A DNA stretch of 64,000 nucleotides from assembly GCA_027475525.1 (NCBI GenBank), contig JAMWFC010000032.1:372001-436000 (forward strand), given 5' to 3'. Within the stretch, counting starts at the first letter, position 1. Each line of letters begins with the position of its first letter. The notes beneath the pieces are model-generated. The model was not told where the DNA came from. It was given only the letters and a program-made list of their open reading frames with translations, and did no database searches. The stretch is from Macrolepiota albuminosa. Its lineage: Eukaryota > Basidiomycota > Agaricomycetes > Agaricales > Agaricaceae. Of the stretch, positions 45,480-57,738 are shown in pieces. The position numbers and the translations under genes were made by a program.

Positions 45480-45843
45480 TGTAAAGAAAAACAGTAAAAA
45501 TAACCTCAGCAACTCTACACGGAAGTGAGATGGCTGAATATATTGACCTGTAGAGAAAAACAGTAAAAATAACTACAGGTGCATAAGTACATATTCATAA
45601 AGTGTAAGTAGTGTGGCTTACCCTCAGCAACTCTACACAGAAGTGAGACGGCTGAGGGTAACCAATTTTGTCGGCCAAAGTATTTATACTGCCGAAGATA
45701 AGGTTTTAGTAAAGATTAGTAAATAGAAAAAGAAAACACGAGGCTCGCAAGTGGCGAGATGCCTAAATAAGTAAAAGAATAATAAACGGTACTTTTGTAG
45801 TGCGTATTCGGGGTTCATCTCACCCAACACATACTTCTTTCAT
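45480..45843 (+). mobile_element. Possible solo copia-type LTR followed by an iMet primer-binding-like site
   Basis: The segment starts TGTAAAG and ends near TTTCA, just before ACGGTATCAGG, which resembles the TGGTATCAGAG primer-binding site of copia elements. It contains internal repeats (GAAAAACAGTAAAAATAAC twice; a CCTCAGCAACTCTACAC unit twice) and a perfect 11-bp hairpin at 45618-45661. No internal coding region follows, so a solo LTR or truncated element is suggested. The boundaries are weak. Confidence 0.35.
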
Positions 45844-46975
45844 TACGGTATCAGGTACGTACGTTACTGACACACACACACAAGTTACTTGGCGGACCTT
45901 GAATGGGTGCCAATGACCGACTATGGTTAATAGGTTCCTAACTTTTTTTCTCGCAGCGGTTCTAGATCTAGCAGGTATGTAGCACATATTTCTCAAAAAG
46001 CTCGTCTGCTCCTAGAAACATGGATGGCAGCCAAACACAAAGTAATAGATTTTTTGTATTCACCAGTAACGTTTAAATTGGGACATACGGGTGTCAGTTG
46101 AAGCTACAGCTCAAACTGATCAAACAAGGCATGGATGGTCTCCTCCAAGTTTAAACACTGTATAAAGCCCGTGAACGGGATACTACCGCATTAAAGGCTT
46201 TGCGCCTCATCCCTCAAGACCCAAACATCTTTTTAAAAAAAGTCAAGTTGAAAGAAACTATTCCCAGAAATCGTAAATAGTTCTCTGGAACAAAGTGGTT
46301 ATCGGTTCCATCCATCTTAGGTACTCCCTTAAAGAGTATGTGCGCACTCACACCGAATCCAGTGTTTTCGGCGATCTCGATCTCGTACTGTAGTTGTTTC
46401 TGACAGAATTCAATCATGGCTGTACTGGTAAGATAACCCGGTCATGTAAGTAACGTTTCCTGAAAGGGCTGATGAGACATGCGTTGTCCTGCCTAAATCC
46501 TACAAGATGTGATATCAATATCAAGGCCTCGAAAGTAGTGCTGATGGTGTGAGTCTTTCCTGCTTGGATTCAATGCTTTTTAGTACACACAAAACCCCGT
46601 ATTGAATAATCATTCCGAGGTGAGTGCGATACTTATGGCAATCGATGGCAACCGAGTTGTCATCGACCCTTGGTGCCATGAAGACTTGGTGACACACGAC
46701 TCAGCATAAGCATACAATCATCAGAAGACCGGATCCTTATGATCCCAGAGTCTCCACAAAGAGAAAAATTAGAACACAGATCCTTATGAGAGAATCGGAT
46801 TGTCTGACAAGCTTAGATTTTGGGATCTAGTTCCGGGGACGCCTGCACTGCTTTTAGTAAATAATCACATAAGGGAACCATCTTGTGGATGGAAGCGGAA
46901 TAACGTATGTCAGACTTGGGGCACCACGTATTGCTGCAGGACTTTGTGTGAATATTTGAATTTAGAGGTGATGTG
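45844..46975. other. Intergenic region upstream of ATG22
   Basis: About 1.1 kb. A 67-codon minus-strand frame (46214-46417) has no recognisable domain. A partly similar sequence pair (near 45,245 and 46,025) hints at more old repeat. The ATG22 promoter should lie in the last few hundred bases. Confidence 0.4.
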
Positions 46976-49069
46976 ATGTTGATCGTTATTCTACTCACGT
47001 GGGAGTCGTGGTTACTTTCCTCGGACTTTCCCCTTTCAGCATACGTATCCCCTGGGCAAGGCCACGACGACAGTGGTTCTGATGTCTTGAGGTTAGACGA
47101 CTGTTCTCTCAACTCAATGGTTTCAGACTACGTATCCTATCATAAGAAACTTCGTGGGTGGTTAAGTTACGCATTTGCCAGGTGAATGACAATCCATGAG
47201 CTTCGCCCAACTGTTTTTTTACCTTTCAACGATCTACAGCGAAGTTTTCGTCATAGTCTCGTTAACGTTATTTCTACCAATCTGCCTTGAGCAATATGCA
47301 AGAGACAATGGATTTATTCTTCCTGATCGTACAGACCGGTGTTCCGCAGTCGCCAAGCTAGGCGCAGGGACAACGCGATGTGTGGTCAAAATAGGCTGGG
47401 TTTGGATCGATAGTGCCAGCTTTAGGTCAGTGTATCCACTTTGCCAACTATATCCGAAGCTTGACTTGGCTGTTTAGCTTGTATACTTACTCCTTGTCTG
47501 TGGCTTTGCAAGCCCTGACGGTGATTTCAATGGGTGGAATTGCTGATCACCGTACGCCTCACCTCATACATCTATATTCAGTCACTCCAAGTTAATGCGG
47601 CCTCCGCTCGACAGCTCCTCATAGAAAGCGCTTGCTTTTATCATTCGCTCTGTTTGGCGCAATACCTGCGACTATCTTTCTGATTCTACCTTCGACCTCG
47701 TTTGCTTGGATGTTTGTTGCGCCGCTGGCCATCTGTGCAAATGTCGGCTTTGGTGCTTCTGTTGTAGCTATGAATGCATATTTACCCACACTAGCACGGG
47801 AATCTCCCGAGGTTCGTCAAATCCTTGCAGAAATCGACGACGCGCAGGAGGCACATCCTCCAGCTATGCCAGACGAGAACTCCGATCATTCGGATTCACC
47901 TCTTATTACTCACAACACCACAAGTGAAATTGATGCCCTTCAGGCGAAATACGAGAATGAATTGTCCAGAGCTACCTCTCGTATCTCGTCCTTCGGGATT
48001 GCCCTTGGATACGGGGCAGGAATATTCCTTCTCATAATCGCCCTTATCCCCGTGACACTCCTTCACGGGTCTACGTTTGCTCTCAGACTTGCTATCGGGC
48101 TTAGTGGCGTTTGGTGGGCCGTTTTTACTATACCTGCTGCAATCTGGTTGCCGGGGGCAGGTGAAGGAGTTGAGCTGTCTGACACGCCGCCCGGTCAGTG
48201 GAGCACAAAGAGGGAGATTGGAGCCGCATGGAGGCGTCTTGGTAACATGCTCCGGTGGACAGAGATCAAGAAGTTGAGGAACACTTTCAAGTATCTTGCT
48301 GCGTGGTTCTTACTATCAGATGGCGAGTCAATTAGTTCTACTATTTCTCTTTGGTTTGACTAATACGATCGGCCCGCCAGGCTTCACTACAATTACATCC
48401 ACCGCCATTCTATTCGGCAAGACTTCATTGAATATGCAGCCTTCTGCACTTATTCTCGTAGGTGTACTGACACCAACATCCGGAATTCTTGGTTCCCTTG
48501 CGTGGCCATATATACAACGCCGATACAGATGGTCGAATCTAAAAGTCATCGTCATACTCGTACTCATGGCGTCAGTCATTCCTGCTTATGGATGTCTTGG
48601 CTTTTTGAGCGTCTTCCAAGGGGGATATACCCGATTTGGCGGGCTAACGACGCAAGGTGAAATGTTCGCTCTCGCTGTCTACTTCGGTGAGTCATTGTTC
48701 TCTGTCCTTTTCGTCACCACGGATGTCATTTTCATAGGTTCTGTCTATGGCGCGTTCCAGGGTTATGCACGAGCCTTCTATGCCGAGCTTCTACCCCCTG
48801 GCGAAGAAGCCCGGTGGTACGGCTTATTCTCCATTACGGATAAAGTACGTTTATTTCTACTTGCTTGGAATGAAACGTTCATCTGTCGGTAGTCGAGTTC
48901 CTTTATCGGACCACTCATCGTTGGTCTAATTGCAGACACAACGGGTAATATCCGTTATGCCTTCTTCTTCCTCGTTATCATGGTTTGGTTGGCCGTGCCC
49001 ATCCTGACCAGCGTCGACGTAGAGCGAGGTCGACAAGACGCTCGAGACTATCGATATAGTGCAGCATAA
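46976..49069 (+). CDS. ATG22: Autophagy-related protein 22 (vacuolar amino acid effluxer)
   Basis: MFS-type vacuolar membrane protein that exports amino acids after autophagic breakdown. Exons: (46976)-47181, 47240-47425, 47478-47551, 47615-48322, 48381-48686, 48738-48844 and 48893-49069, ending ...RYSAA at TAA 49067-49069. Family phrases: GWLSYAFASEVF, PICLEQYARDNGF, GGIADHPPHRKR, GFGASVVAMNAYLP, SRISSFGIALGYGAG, TSTAILFGKT, GAFQGYARAFYAELLPPGEE and YGLFSITDKSSSFIGPL. An acidic/Ser loop (DENSDHSDSPL) sits in the large central loop, as in other fungal Atg22. The fourth intron begins GC, not GT. The start is uncertain: ATG 46976 is the longest, ATG 47117 is an alternative, and an upstream intron cannot be excluded. 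Confidence 0.9.
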
Positions 49070-50598
49070 ACGGCATTTTTAACGATGTTCTTCCATGCAT
49101 TCAGATGAGTCGTCATCGAAAGCATGCTCGACCGATTCGTGCTGTCGCTGCAGAAGGACTCTGCTTTGCTGCGTACGGTAGTTGAGAGACTTATCATTTG
49201 TGTCCAATGCTCGATGTATGACATCCTCCAGCGCTATGGCAAGAATGTTTGCTTCTGCTTAAATAATAGACATCCATCTATATGTGTACTGGCAGTTACT
49301 TTTTCATAAAAAAGAATTCTCTTTTAGGTAGAATATTTGTGCCATGCCCATCTCGTGCATCATACTATTCAAAATCACAAACCGCCGTTCGTTCATTGGT
49401 CAAGAACAGAAGAACCAGAGCTCAACAAGTTATTTGTTTGACAAGATTTACCTTGATTTTCAGCCTACTGTTGACACGTAAGTCTTTTGTACTGCTTGCT
49501 TCTGCACTTTCACCAGTCCTACATGGCGCCTATGGCCTGTCTTGAGTGAGGTAACTGAGGGTGAATCTGGACTATCAGCTCATGACTTCCGATGTCTCTA
49601 TATACCGATTTTTTGTTAGCCAGCATATTCGACTTCAGGAACTTTTTTGCGCTTAAACCTGCATTTATTTCGAAACCGGGTCTTTCTCCTGTATCCTGTT
49701 TATCAATATCGCTATGGACTCGTCAACCGCTCCCAGCAGAACCGAAGAACCTGCTATCTACCTATGAGACGACGACAGAAGCTCATCTTCCCTTCTTTCC
49801 TTGATTAATCAGTATCTCATCCATTGATTTCTGTCTCGTTATCAACCTTTAGAAATTGAAGATCTCTTTATTTGTCGGGTTGGAGAGTGCCTCTCCTCAA
49901 GAGCGTCTATCTCGGAAATGTGTTCAACAAACGAGGTTTGCCGTATGCTCTCTTCCTTAATAATTAGCTTTCACTGGTGGTTAATGATCCCTGAAAGGGA
50001 CTTTCAGTTCATGTTCTGCTTTGAGCAGTCTAGTGTCGCTATAGAAGGACTATGGTTTACCTTACACTCACTTAAAGGTAGAGGGATAAACTTTGCGACT
50101 GTCCAAGATCTTCATTAATTGCTCTCTAGCCTCAGAGTTTTCTGTAATCAAGAGTTGAATTCTTCTCCTTCGTTTAGCGCTTCACCTCGCAATCTTCAGC
50201 ACTTGACCAAGAATTTCTTTATAGACATGTCAGAACCAGTTGTCGTGGTAGACGATGAAACAGGAAAGTTCAGGGTCACATTGAAGTCGCCCTGGGAGCT
50301 GGTTCTTTTTTTTTCTAAATTAAAGGCTTCAATCCCACGAGGTGACTCAAGAGGCAGCCTCAGAATGACGTACTCGTGACCGTCAATGCAGTTAGTAACC
50401 ATCCTATACAACATCTCATTAACTATGAGAAGGTACAAATCATTCCGATGTGACGATTGATGAATCTATCAAGACAACTGGCGAGACATGTAGGAGCGCC
50501 GGAACCTCTGTGATTGGCGCTGGGACGGCTTCGCAAAAACCTAAACAATCTAAATTGGCAACTCTACAATTCCCTCCGTGACTCGTCCCTCGAACGAT
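49070..50598. other. Intergenic region with no supported gene
   Basis: 1.5 kb of AT-leaning sequence with several 60-90-codon open frames in different phases, none with recognisable domains or linked splice sites. A short frame at about 50,226 (SEPVVVVDDETGKFRVTLK) looks protein-like but is isolated. Confidence 0.4.
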
Positions 50599-51632
50599 AT
50601 GCAAATCCAACCAGAAATATTTCTTTCTGATGCCAGAATCCTCATCTCATCGGATGGTACAGAACTTTATGCTGAAGCCGCCGGTGATCGCTCGAAGCCT
50701 TCAATTGTGTTCATCCATGGGTTCTTTCTTAGTAGCGTTGTTTTTGATGACATATTCTACGATCCATCGTGGCTGAATGATGCATATCTTGTGAGTAGAT
50801 TGATGATCTGAGTCTCAACTCTCATCCTTTGGTGCCTTAGGTTCGATATGATGTTCGTGGTCATGGTAGAAGCGGAAAACCTGGATTCAAAGACGCTTGG
50901 GAGTCCCGGCGATTGGCGGAAGACTTTGATACTGTACTTGAGGCATTTCAGCTAACAAAACCATTTGTCGCTGGTTGGTGAGTGGCAGAGTTATCTACCT
51001 TGTAGTGTCAGATTCGTGGCTTAGTATTCATCCCCGATTCTATCTTGTAGGAGCCTCGGAGGTTTGTTCCATAACGTCTTCCCATGCTTCTACAACTCAA
51101 CTGACTGATAGCCACGATCATCGCGGATATCCTCTCGTTCCAGGAGCCGGCATATTTGTCGGGTATTATCTATATATCGCCGGTGCCATCTATGAGCAAC
51201 ATCTCCCGAGCCATGTCGGATATTTGTCACGATTGCTTTCCGCCCCTCATACAGAACCAAGACGTTGACGCATACCAGGAAGCATCAAACACCTTTGTAT
51301 CTCTATGTTCCACGTCTATGAGCCATTCTATGAGGCTCGCATGCCTAGGTAGTTTCTTAATGCAATCACGCTCTGTGGCGACACACTTACTCTCTCGGAC
51401 GCAAAGTGAAGCGGGGTTATTGAAGACAGGCAAGGAATTCGGCCTACCACTATTAGTGTTCCTCGGGCAGAGGGATGATCTCATCATCAACGAAGAGATA
51501 ATCAGCTGGACTGTAGAGTGGAAGAATGCGAGAGTGATTGAAATCGATGGAGATCATACACCGTGGTTAGGAAATTCTGTCCTTTTTAGATGGGAAATCT
51601 CGAAATGGGTCAGAACGACTGCCTCGAGGTAA
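50599..51632 (+). CDS. Alpha/beta hydrolase fold protein (286 aa)
   Basis: Four exons (50599-50790, 50841-50977, 51051-51061, 51112-51632) join exactly in phase. Visible features: IVFIHGFFLSSVVFDD (oxyanion region after strand 3), VRYDVRGHGRSGKP, and the nucleophile elbow AGWSLGAT, whose Ser is encoded in the 11-nt third exon. The acid LVFLGQRDDLI and histidine EIDGDHTPW complete the catalytic triad. The order Ser-Asp-His and the length match class I serine hydrolases or lactonase-like enzymes. No signal peptide is seen, so cytosolic. Substrate unknown. ATG 50599 is preferred over the GTG-initiated extension at 50578. Confidence 0.85.
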
Positions 51633-53168
51633 TCACTTGACTCATTTTTACTCACCTCATGTACATAGCATCCAACACTCAATACCTTTGACAGATGATC
51701 TTGATTCCCATTAAAATATTGACAAAAACGAGGAGACGGAGAGATACACTTGAGGCCTAAGGCTTGAGCTTAAGGCCTTGAGGCTTCAACCTGTTTGGAA
51801 ATTCAGATATTCGGATTGTGCACGTGCCAGCTATTTGAGATCAGTGCCTGAAATAGGTGATTTCTATAAGCGTTCATACTCACCAAATCCTCGGAACCAT
51901 CCTACTTTACCTTGACACGACTCTGACGGCCTGGGTAAGTATGTACATAACTCAAGCTCTGATCCAGGACAGCAATTTCTGGATTTCTATAAAGAATCAT
52001 ATGTATCCACATCCATACGACCGTCCGGATGAGTGGTCCGATTTCTTCCTGAAAGGACAAAGAATGCTCCGTCCCGGCCTAAGGTACGTATGGCATGCGC
52101 CCTGATACGATGATCGGCGTGAAATCTCAGAATGAAAATTTGGTAGTTTTGCTAAGGACATTGCATGGTATGGTAATCCAAAATGATGGAGGTCACGCTC
52201 CCAGCTGATAATAGCACCAGCTTCGAAAATATTGTCTACTGACTTACAGAAAATGTATACACAGAGTAAAAAGAAAGGGGGATTTTGGATGGGGTAAGAT
52301 TCATTTGCTTGCCATGCTGTGGCGTTATGGCCATCAGTTTCTCAATGAGATTCAGCCGACAGTATCATGGGTGTAAAGGACAATCGTACTAGACTCTTTT
52401 CGCACTTTTGGGTTCTTCAGTTCGATATTGAACTAGCTGGAGGATCCAATGGGAGAGGGACTAGAGAAAAGGTAAGTCTTTTTCCCTTGGAATTTGGTCC
52501 GGTTCATTAAAAGGTGACTTGATTATCTTTATTTATGGACATACCAAAGCTTTGATCGTCTTCGACAGGACCACGTGTCGTCTGGTCGACCAGGACAATA
52601 TCTTCTCCGCCTCGGGCCAAGCGGTGGTTCTATCGTAACAATACCAGGCAAAAACTCTATCAATCTGATTTCAAACTGAATTTGTGTCTTCAGCAATTCA
52701 AGCTGGGTCTTCCTGCTCTTCTGTGGGTCCTCTTCGCGTTAGGGTCAGTTATTTGATATGCTTCTTTTCCAGATGGACCAAATGTGGTCCCACTAATTGA
52801 GGCATCTGTTACTTGATTAGCAACTCAAGTGACACAATCTAGGGATTGCATTAGTCTGCCATTACATAACTCGACGAAACTTGGCCTCACGCAACGTTTC
52901 CGCTCATCTGCCTCGGGCACCTCAGGGAAAAACTCAGATCGACCGCGTAGCTAGGTTCGTCGTAACCCTTGGTCTCTCTAGCAATTGGATATCTCTTAGT
53001 CAAGTTGTCAAAATAGAAAGTCCGAAACCTAAACTTCCAAAGATCCACGAAAAACTGAGGCAAAACAATTTACTCGTCTTACTCTCGGTATCTTTTTTAA
53101 CGTGAACGCCCGGCCTCTCACACGCCTCTTTAAGGGGACTCTACCGCCGAGTACGGCTTTCAAGTTGG
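51633..53168. other. Intergenic or broken-gene region
   Basis: 1.5 kb. Protein-like pieces appear in several frames: an exon-like stretch at about 52,371-52,470 from an ATG (LFSHFWVLQFDIELAGGS) with a good GTAAGT donor; a piece near 52,560-52,680 (GQYLLRLGPSGGSIVTIPGK); and a piece near 53,095-53,200. I could not join them in frame, so they may be remnants of one decayed gene or an unresolved small gene. Confidence 0.35.
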
Positions 53169-55366
53169 ATGGCCACTTTGTTCGAAATGCCCCCATCCCA
53201 TAGATCAAGTCCACCTTTCTCACATGCGATCCAACAACAAGCAGTAGCCGTTTTGTTCTTGATAGAAAATTCCCAAGCCATGACGGCGATGTGGCCGAAC
53301 CTCCGAGATAATGTTTTGCAGGATGTCATGAGTAGGCTCTCACTCTCCAACCCAGCTGCGCCTGTAGGTCAGCCAATAAGTTTGCTGACATAGTGTTCAA
53401 TCATCTGCTATATTCCAGGTCACGACCTTAGTATCGGAGAGCCTACCTATCAATGACTCTGGTTTTACTGCAGCACCACGTCAATACAACACACTTCAGA
53501 GTGGATTGCTAGATCTCATCTTTAACTGGGATCCCAAGAACCGTCTTTCTGCGGAAACCATCTGCAGCCATGTCGATGTAAGTCGATGGTTGTCGGTTGA
53601 CCATTGAGTAAGCTTGACACTTACAGGATAGTATCTGGCTGGCGCGGACTTTCATGGAACATCAGCTGTGCAACATCTTGTCATTGTCGCCGCCTCGACG
53701 CCATTCGATGATACTTTTGGTCTTGACCCAGCAAACTACAGCAGTAATTCTCGTTGGAATCAGCTCGCACTCAATATGACTCAGGTATAATCGAGAATCA
53801 TGGTGATAATCGTGTGATTGATTTGCTGCAGGCCAATATTCAATGCCACCTGGTTTTGTCACCTCATCAAGACATGCGGCCTCTCCTGATTCTTTTTGAA
53901 GAGACGGTGAGAAACATTTTGAATGCCATCTAGATCTCTGAGCACCGTCTTGTTTATAGCTGAGGTTACAGGATGCTGTCGAAGAGACACCGTCTTTTCT
54001 CGTCGACAATACGAATATTATTTGTCGGTTATCAACAAGGCCAAAGTTTTCATCTACTGGTTTGATTTCATTCTCACAAAGCATCGAGTGATTACTAATT
54101 GATGCCTCGTGAATGTTCTCTGTAGTCGCTCACCTTAACGTACGTAACTTTGATACATTACCCGCAATGTCCGTTGTCCCTTAATAACCGACTATCTAGC
54201 AGATGTCTCAGCGTGCCAGTGTGTTGCTTTGTCGCAACAACTCATTCTCCCTTCCCAGCCAACCCGGCGTTGACGACAACATGTACGGTCTCACTTCTGC
54301 AAGTGAACCTGACAATCCTCCAAGCCTAGTAGCTCAACTGCAACAGGTTCATGGTCTCACAAAGAAGAAGGTCTATGGCGCCAAGCCAGTACACATGCCA
54401 TTCGTACGAGACGAGAGAATTCGTAAGGAGACTCCATGTACCCCTGCACCTTTGATCCTCCCTTCTGTAAAGTCTACAAGTGGCGGAAGAGCACTATCCA
54501 CTTCAAAGGCATCTCGCATCAGCCGCGTGGTTCAGAGCAGTCCAACCGAGCTGCAGGCACGCCGGCCAGGCTTTCCACGACGTAACTCGCGCTTGTCCTC
54601 TCCAGAGACAGATAATCATCCTTCGCCAACGTCTTATACTGTTCCATCAAATATATCGTCACCTGTTTCCCCAACTTCCCTGATGAACATGTATATGCAA
54701 CCTGCCCCGGCTGCTCCTTCTCAATCAGAGACTAATCTTAAGCCTAGCTGGGGAATGACAGAGTACAAGTCCCAGCTTCCATCCTTTTCACAACCCTCTT
54801 TTCCCCCGTCCCAACTTCCGACACCTCCCTGTCGATCCTTGGCAGGTTCCTGGCAAGGTAACAACATCAACGGTTCCCAGCCAGTCGTACAACCCGTGGT
54901 TACAGAACTTGTTCAGTCTCCTGTTAGTTACGACTCGCTTCACTCAGTGGCTTTAGAGAGCCGCCGTGTGTCTAGCGGAGCAGGAGACGCCACTCTTCAC
55001 TCCTTGCCGCGTCAATCTTGTCCCTCGGACGATGAGCCCTTCACGTTCTCTGCCGAATATGTTGCAGCAACAGCAACAATGTTCAAGAATGAAGTCTTGC
55101 CTGCCTACCCAGAACTCCAGTCTGTATTCCCTGAGGTTATGTCACCGCGCCGTGCATTTTCCGTTGCCCAGGATCAGTCGTCAACTCCAAGCCCGGAGTC
55201 CTCATACGATCCAGGTGAACTGTACATTTCGGCCGAGCGTGGAGAGCTCCGCCAATCCTTTTGTCGTTCCATGAAACATCCTACTGCTAACTCACCAGGG
55301 CTTTCGTATGGTGCCACGTCTTATTCTCCTGGCAGTACTTCATCCCTTACTGGCTGGGCAGGCTAA
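53169..55366 (+). CDS. Mediator Med25-type von Willebrand factor A domain protein (620 aa)
   Basis: Seven exons join in phase: 53169-53363, 53419-53577, 53632-53784, 53832-53906, 53960-54059, 54126-54139 (14 nt) and 54200-55366. The N-terminal VWA-like domain has VAVLFLIENSQAMTAMW, LQSGLLDLIFNWDPKNR, VQHLVIVAASTPFDD and IQCHLVLSPHQDM, typical of the Med25 VWA in basidiomycetes. The long C-terminal part is Ser/Pro/Thr-rich and probably disordered, with a conserved-looking HGLTKKKVYGAKPVHMPFVR. Predicted role: a nuclear Mediator-associated co-activator. The MIDAS motif is not intact, as in other Med25 domains. Acceptor GGATAG at 53631 was chosen to avoid a TAG. The family assignment is from memory of the motif pattern. 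Confidence 0.7.
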
Positions 55367-55876
55367 AGACGTTACGTCTCGGAACGATCTTCTCTTTTTA
55401 ATGTACGTCTCTTATTCGATTGACTCTGGTTTTCAGCATCATGTATCATCTTCTCTTATAGTAACTCCAAGTCATTCTGCTATCGCTCAACTATTGATAT
55501 GTTTGTACCTGGTATCGCAATGGGACTTTGGTGTATTATGATTTATTTTGATTACCTTGGTCAAAATAGTGTTCCCTTAATGTGTTGAATGATTTTGGAA
55601 TAGAGTTAAGCGGCTTCCCAAACGTAAGCTCAACCCTCAGGCCTCAGCGCTCAGCTCCTAATACTCAGTAATACACTCGAATACTTAAAGTTGTATTCTT
55701 TCTCAATCGAGAGGCTTAGAAATCCCATGATCGGAAGAAGCAGTCGATTAAGGAAAATCTTTTGGACGGAGTTGGTACATACTTACAGCTAGCTAAGACA
55801 AATGGTAATAAACTGATCAAAGGAGACAACACGAATCCATACAAATTGTTCTTTATTGAGACTGTTCTGCATAAAT
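55367..55876. other. Convergent intergenic region (Med25-type gene / PRP46)
   Basis: About 0.5 kb that contains the 3' ends of both genes. No other signal seen. Confidence 0.55.
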
Positions 55877-57489
55877 CTACATTGATAGTCGTGTGATGCT
55901 CGTTAGCAGTGTTTTATCTGGTGGTAACGTGGAACGGCTGACCTTGATTGTCTTGTCTGCTCCTCCAGTAATTAGACGAGTCCCCGTCTGGTCAAAGGTA
56001 GAGCAAAAAACTCCGGATTCGGCCTCGAGCGATCCAGGTTGCGGAACGTCTTCTAAATTTTGGAACGGGGTTCCGGTGTCGTAGTCCCAAAATGTTAAGG
56101 TACCATTATCAGCTAAAGGACTTTTGAGGAACTAGCCATGAAGATCCTAGAAAGTGCTTACCACCAGAAAAGAACACTCCCTCAGGGTTGACCGATAGGG
56201 TATTGATAATTGCATTGTGGCCACTAAAGTTGAAGACGAACGAGCCTTCAGGACATTTCCACTTCTTTATGTTATTACCCCCAGCAGAGCCAGAGGTAAA
56301 AGAATACTCGATTGGATGTATCGCCAACGATCGTACGGACTTTTTATGGTGCGTTAAAGTTACCGTTGTCTTTCCGGCGGCTAGGTCCCACAACCTAGAA
56401 TTGAGGATGTGTAATCCATTTCGAAAAGTGAAGAGCGCCTACAAACCTAATAGTTGAATCCATGCTTCCAGTGATCACCTGGGGGTCAGACTCCTGGCAT
56501 TTGACATCCGCCACTGTTCCCGTGTGACCGGTGAGTGCATGAACTTGGGCCTTCGTCCGCATGTCCCACACTCTCGCTGATGCGTCTCGTCCAGCCGTCA
56601 CCAGAATATCAAGTGTAGGGTGAAGTGAGAGCGAATAAACGCCAGAGAGATGTCCGTGATAATGACGAATTACTTTGTTAGCTTCCAGATCCCAACATTT
56701 AACCATCTTACATGCAAGTTAATAGCGGTGGCACATGATATATAGAGTACGCGTACCTTGTCCTCACCACAAGAGAACAGGTACGGATGTCGCGGAGAAA
56801 CGGCAAGGCCCCGGACGGTGGATATATGCCCAGTAAGTGACAGCTTCAGTTCTCCAGAAGCCAAGTCCCAAATTTTGATAACACGATCTCCGGCACCAGT
56901 CGCAAACCATTTATTGCCAGGTTCGACGGCAACGCTTCGCACCCAACCTAAATGGCCTGAAATGACTCGAACAAGCTTCCATGGCGAATGATACGTAGGT
57001 TTGACTGTTCTTGTTGTTTTATGAAGAGAGAGAGCTTGCGAAAGTTTGGCCGATGTGCTGAAAGTTGACTGCTGGGGTGCCGGGGTCTTGTCGATAGAAG
57101 CTATCATTTTTGACGTGGCATTATCTGCGGACGCTGAGATTGACTAGTCAGTCAAACGAACAGCGTCGAAATTACAAGACGCAAGACGTACGCCCGGCTG
57201 TTATCATCTTCCTATTCTCTTTTGGTCGTGATGGTCCCACTGGCCCTTGTTGCGCTATTAGAGCTGCAGGTAGCTGCTTGCAGTCGCGGTATTCATCATT
57301 TATTTTAACGGCAAGTCGTAGCCTCGCGCTGCTTAATTGTCAAGAAGAATGAAGAAAAGATTCAATCATCACTCACCTCTTCTCGTCCTCCTTTAAACCA
57401 TCCTCTGAAGCTGAAGCAAAAACTGCTCGTGTGCGTTTAGCACTTTGTTGAAATAAAGTGTCCAAGGAAGGCAATGCTGTGGTTGCCAT
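55877..57489 (-). CDS. PRP46: Pre-mRNA-splicing factor PRP46 (PRL1/PLRG1), WD40 repeat
   Basis: Spliceosomal NineTeen-complex-associated WD40 protein. ATG 57489 opens a 5-exon-plus reading beginning [20 protein letters not shown] conserved N-terminal segment ([20 protein letters not shown]) precedes seven WD repeats: [85 protein letters not shown], and the last blade ending at GADKTIKV. The end TRLSM at TAG 55877-55879 is typical. It shares a 249-bp bidirectional promoter with the TFIIS gene. Confidence 0.9.
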
Positions 57490-57738
57490 TTGGTTTTCGA
57501 CAGGAATTCCTCGTAGCTTTGCCTACCTGCAGATATCCGAAGGGGAGAAGGAATTCGAGCTGCGGTACTGAGGACACTGTTTGTACCTATTTTGGTTCTC
57601 AGGTCCTTTCTACTTTGACCATCACTATCTCGAAGGAAGTGTCGACTCGAAGCGAGCCGTTCATCATAAAGTCGAGCTACAGTCGTTACAAATTGTTCTC
57701 TGTAGTAGCACATAGTTGAGGATTGCACGAGAGAAGTC
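57490..57738. promoter_or_regulatory. Bidirectional promoter between PRP46 and TFIIS
   Basis: Only 249 bp separate the divergent start codons of PRP46 (57489) and the TFIIS gene (57739), so both transcripts must start within this stretch. No classical TATA box was recognised. Confidence 0.65.
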
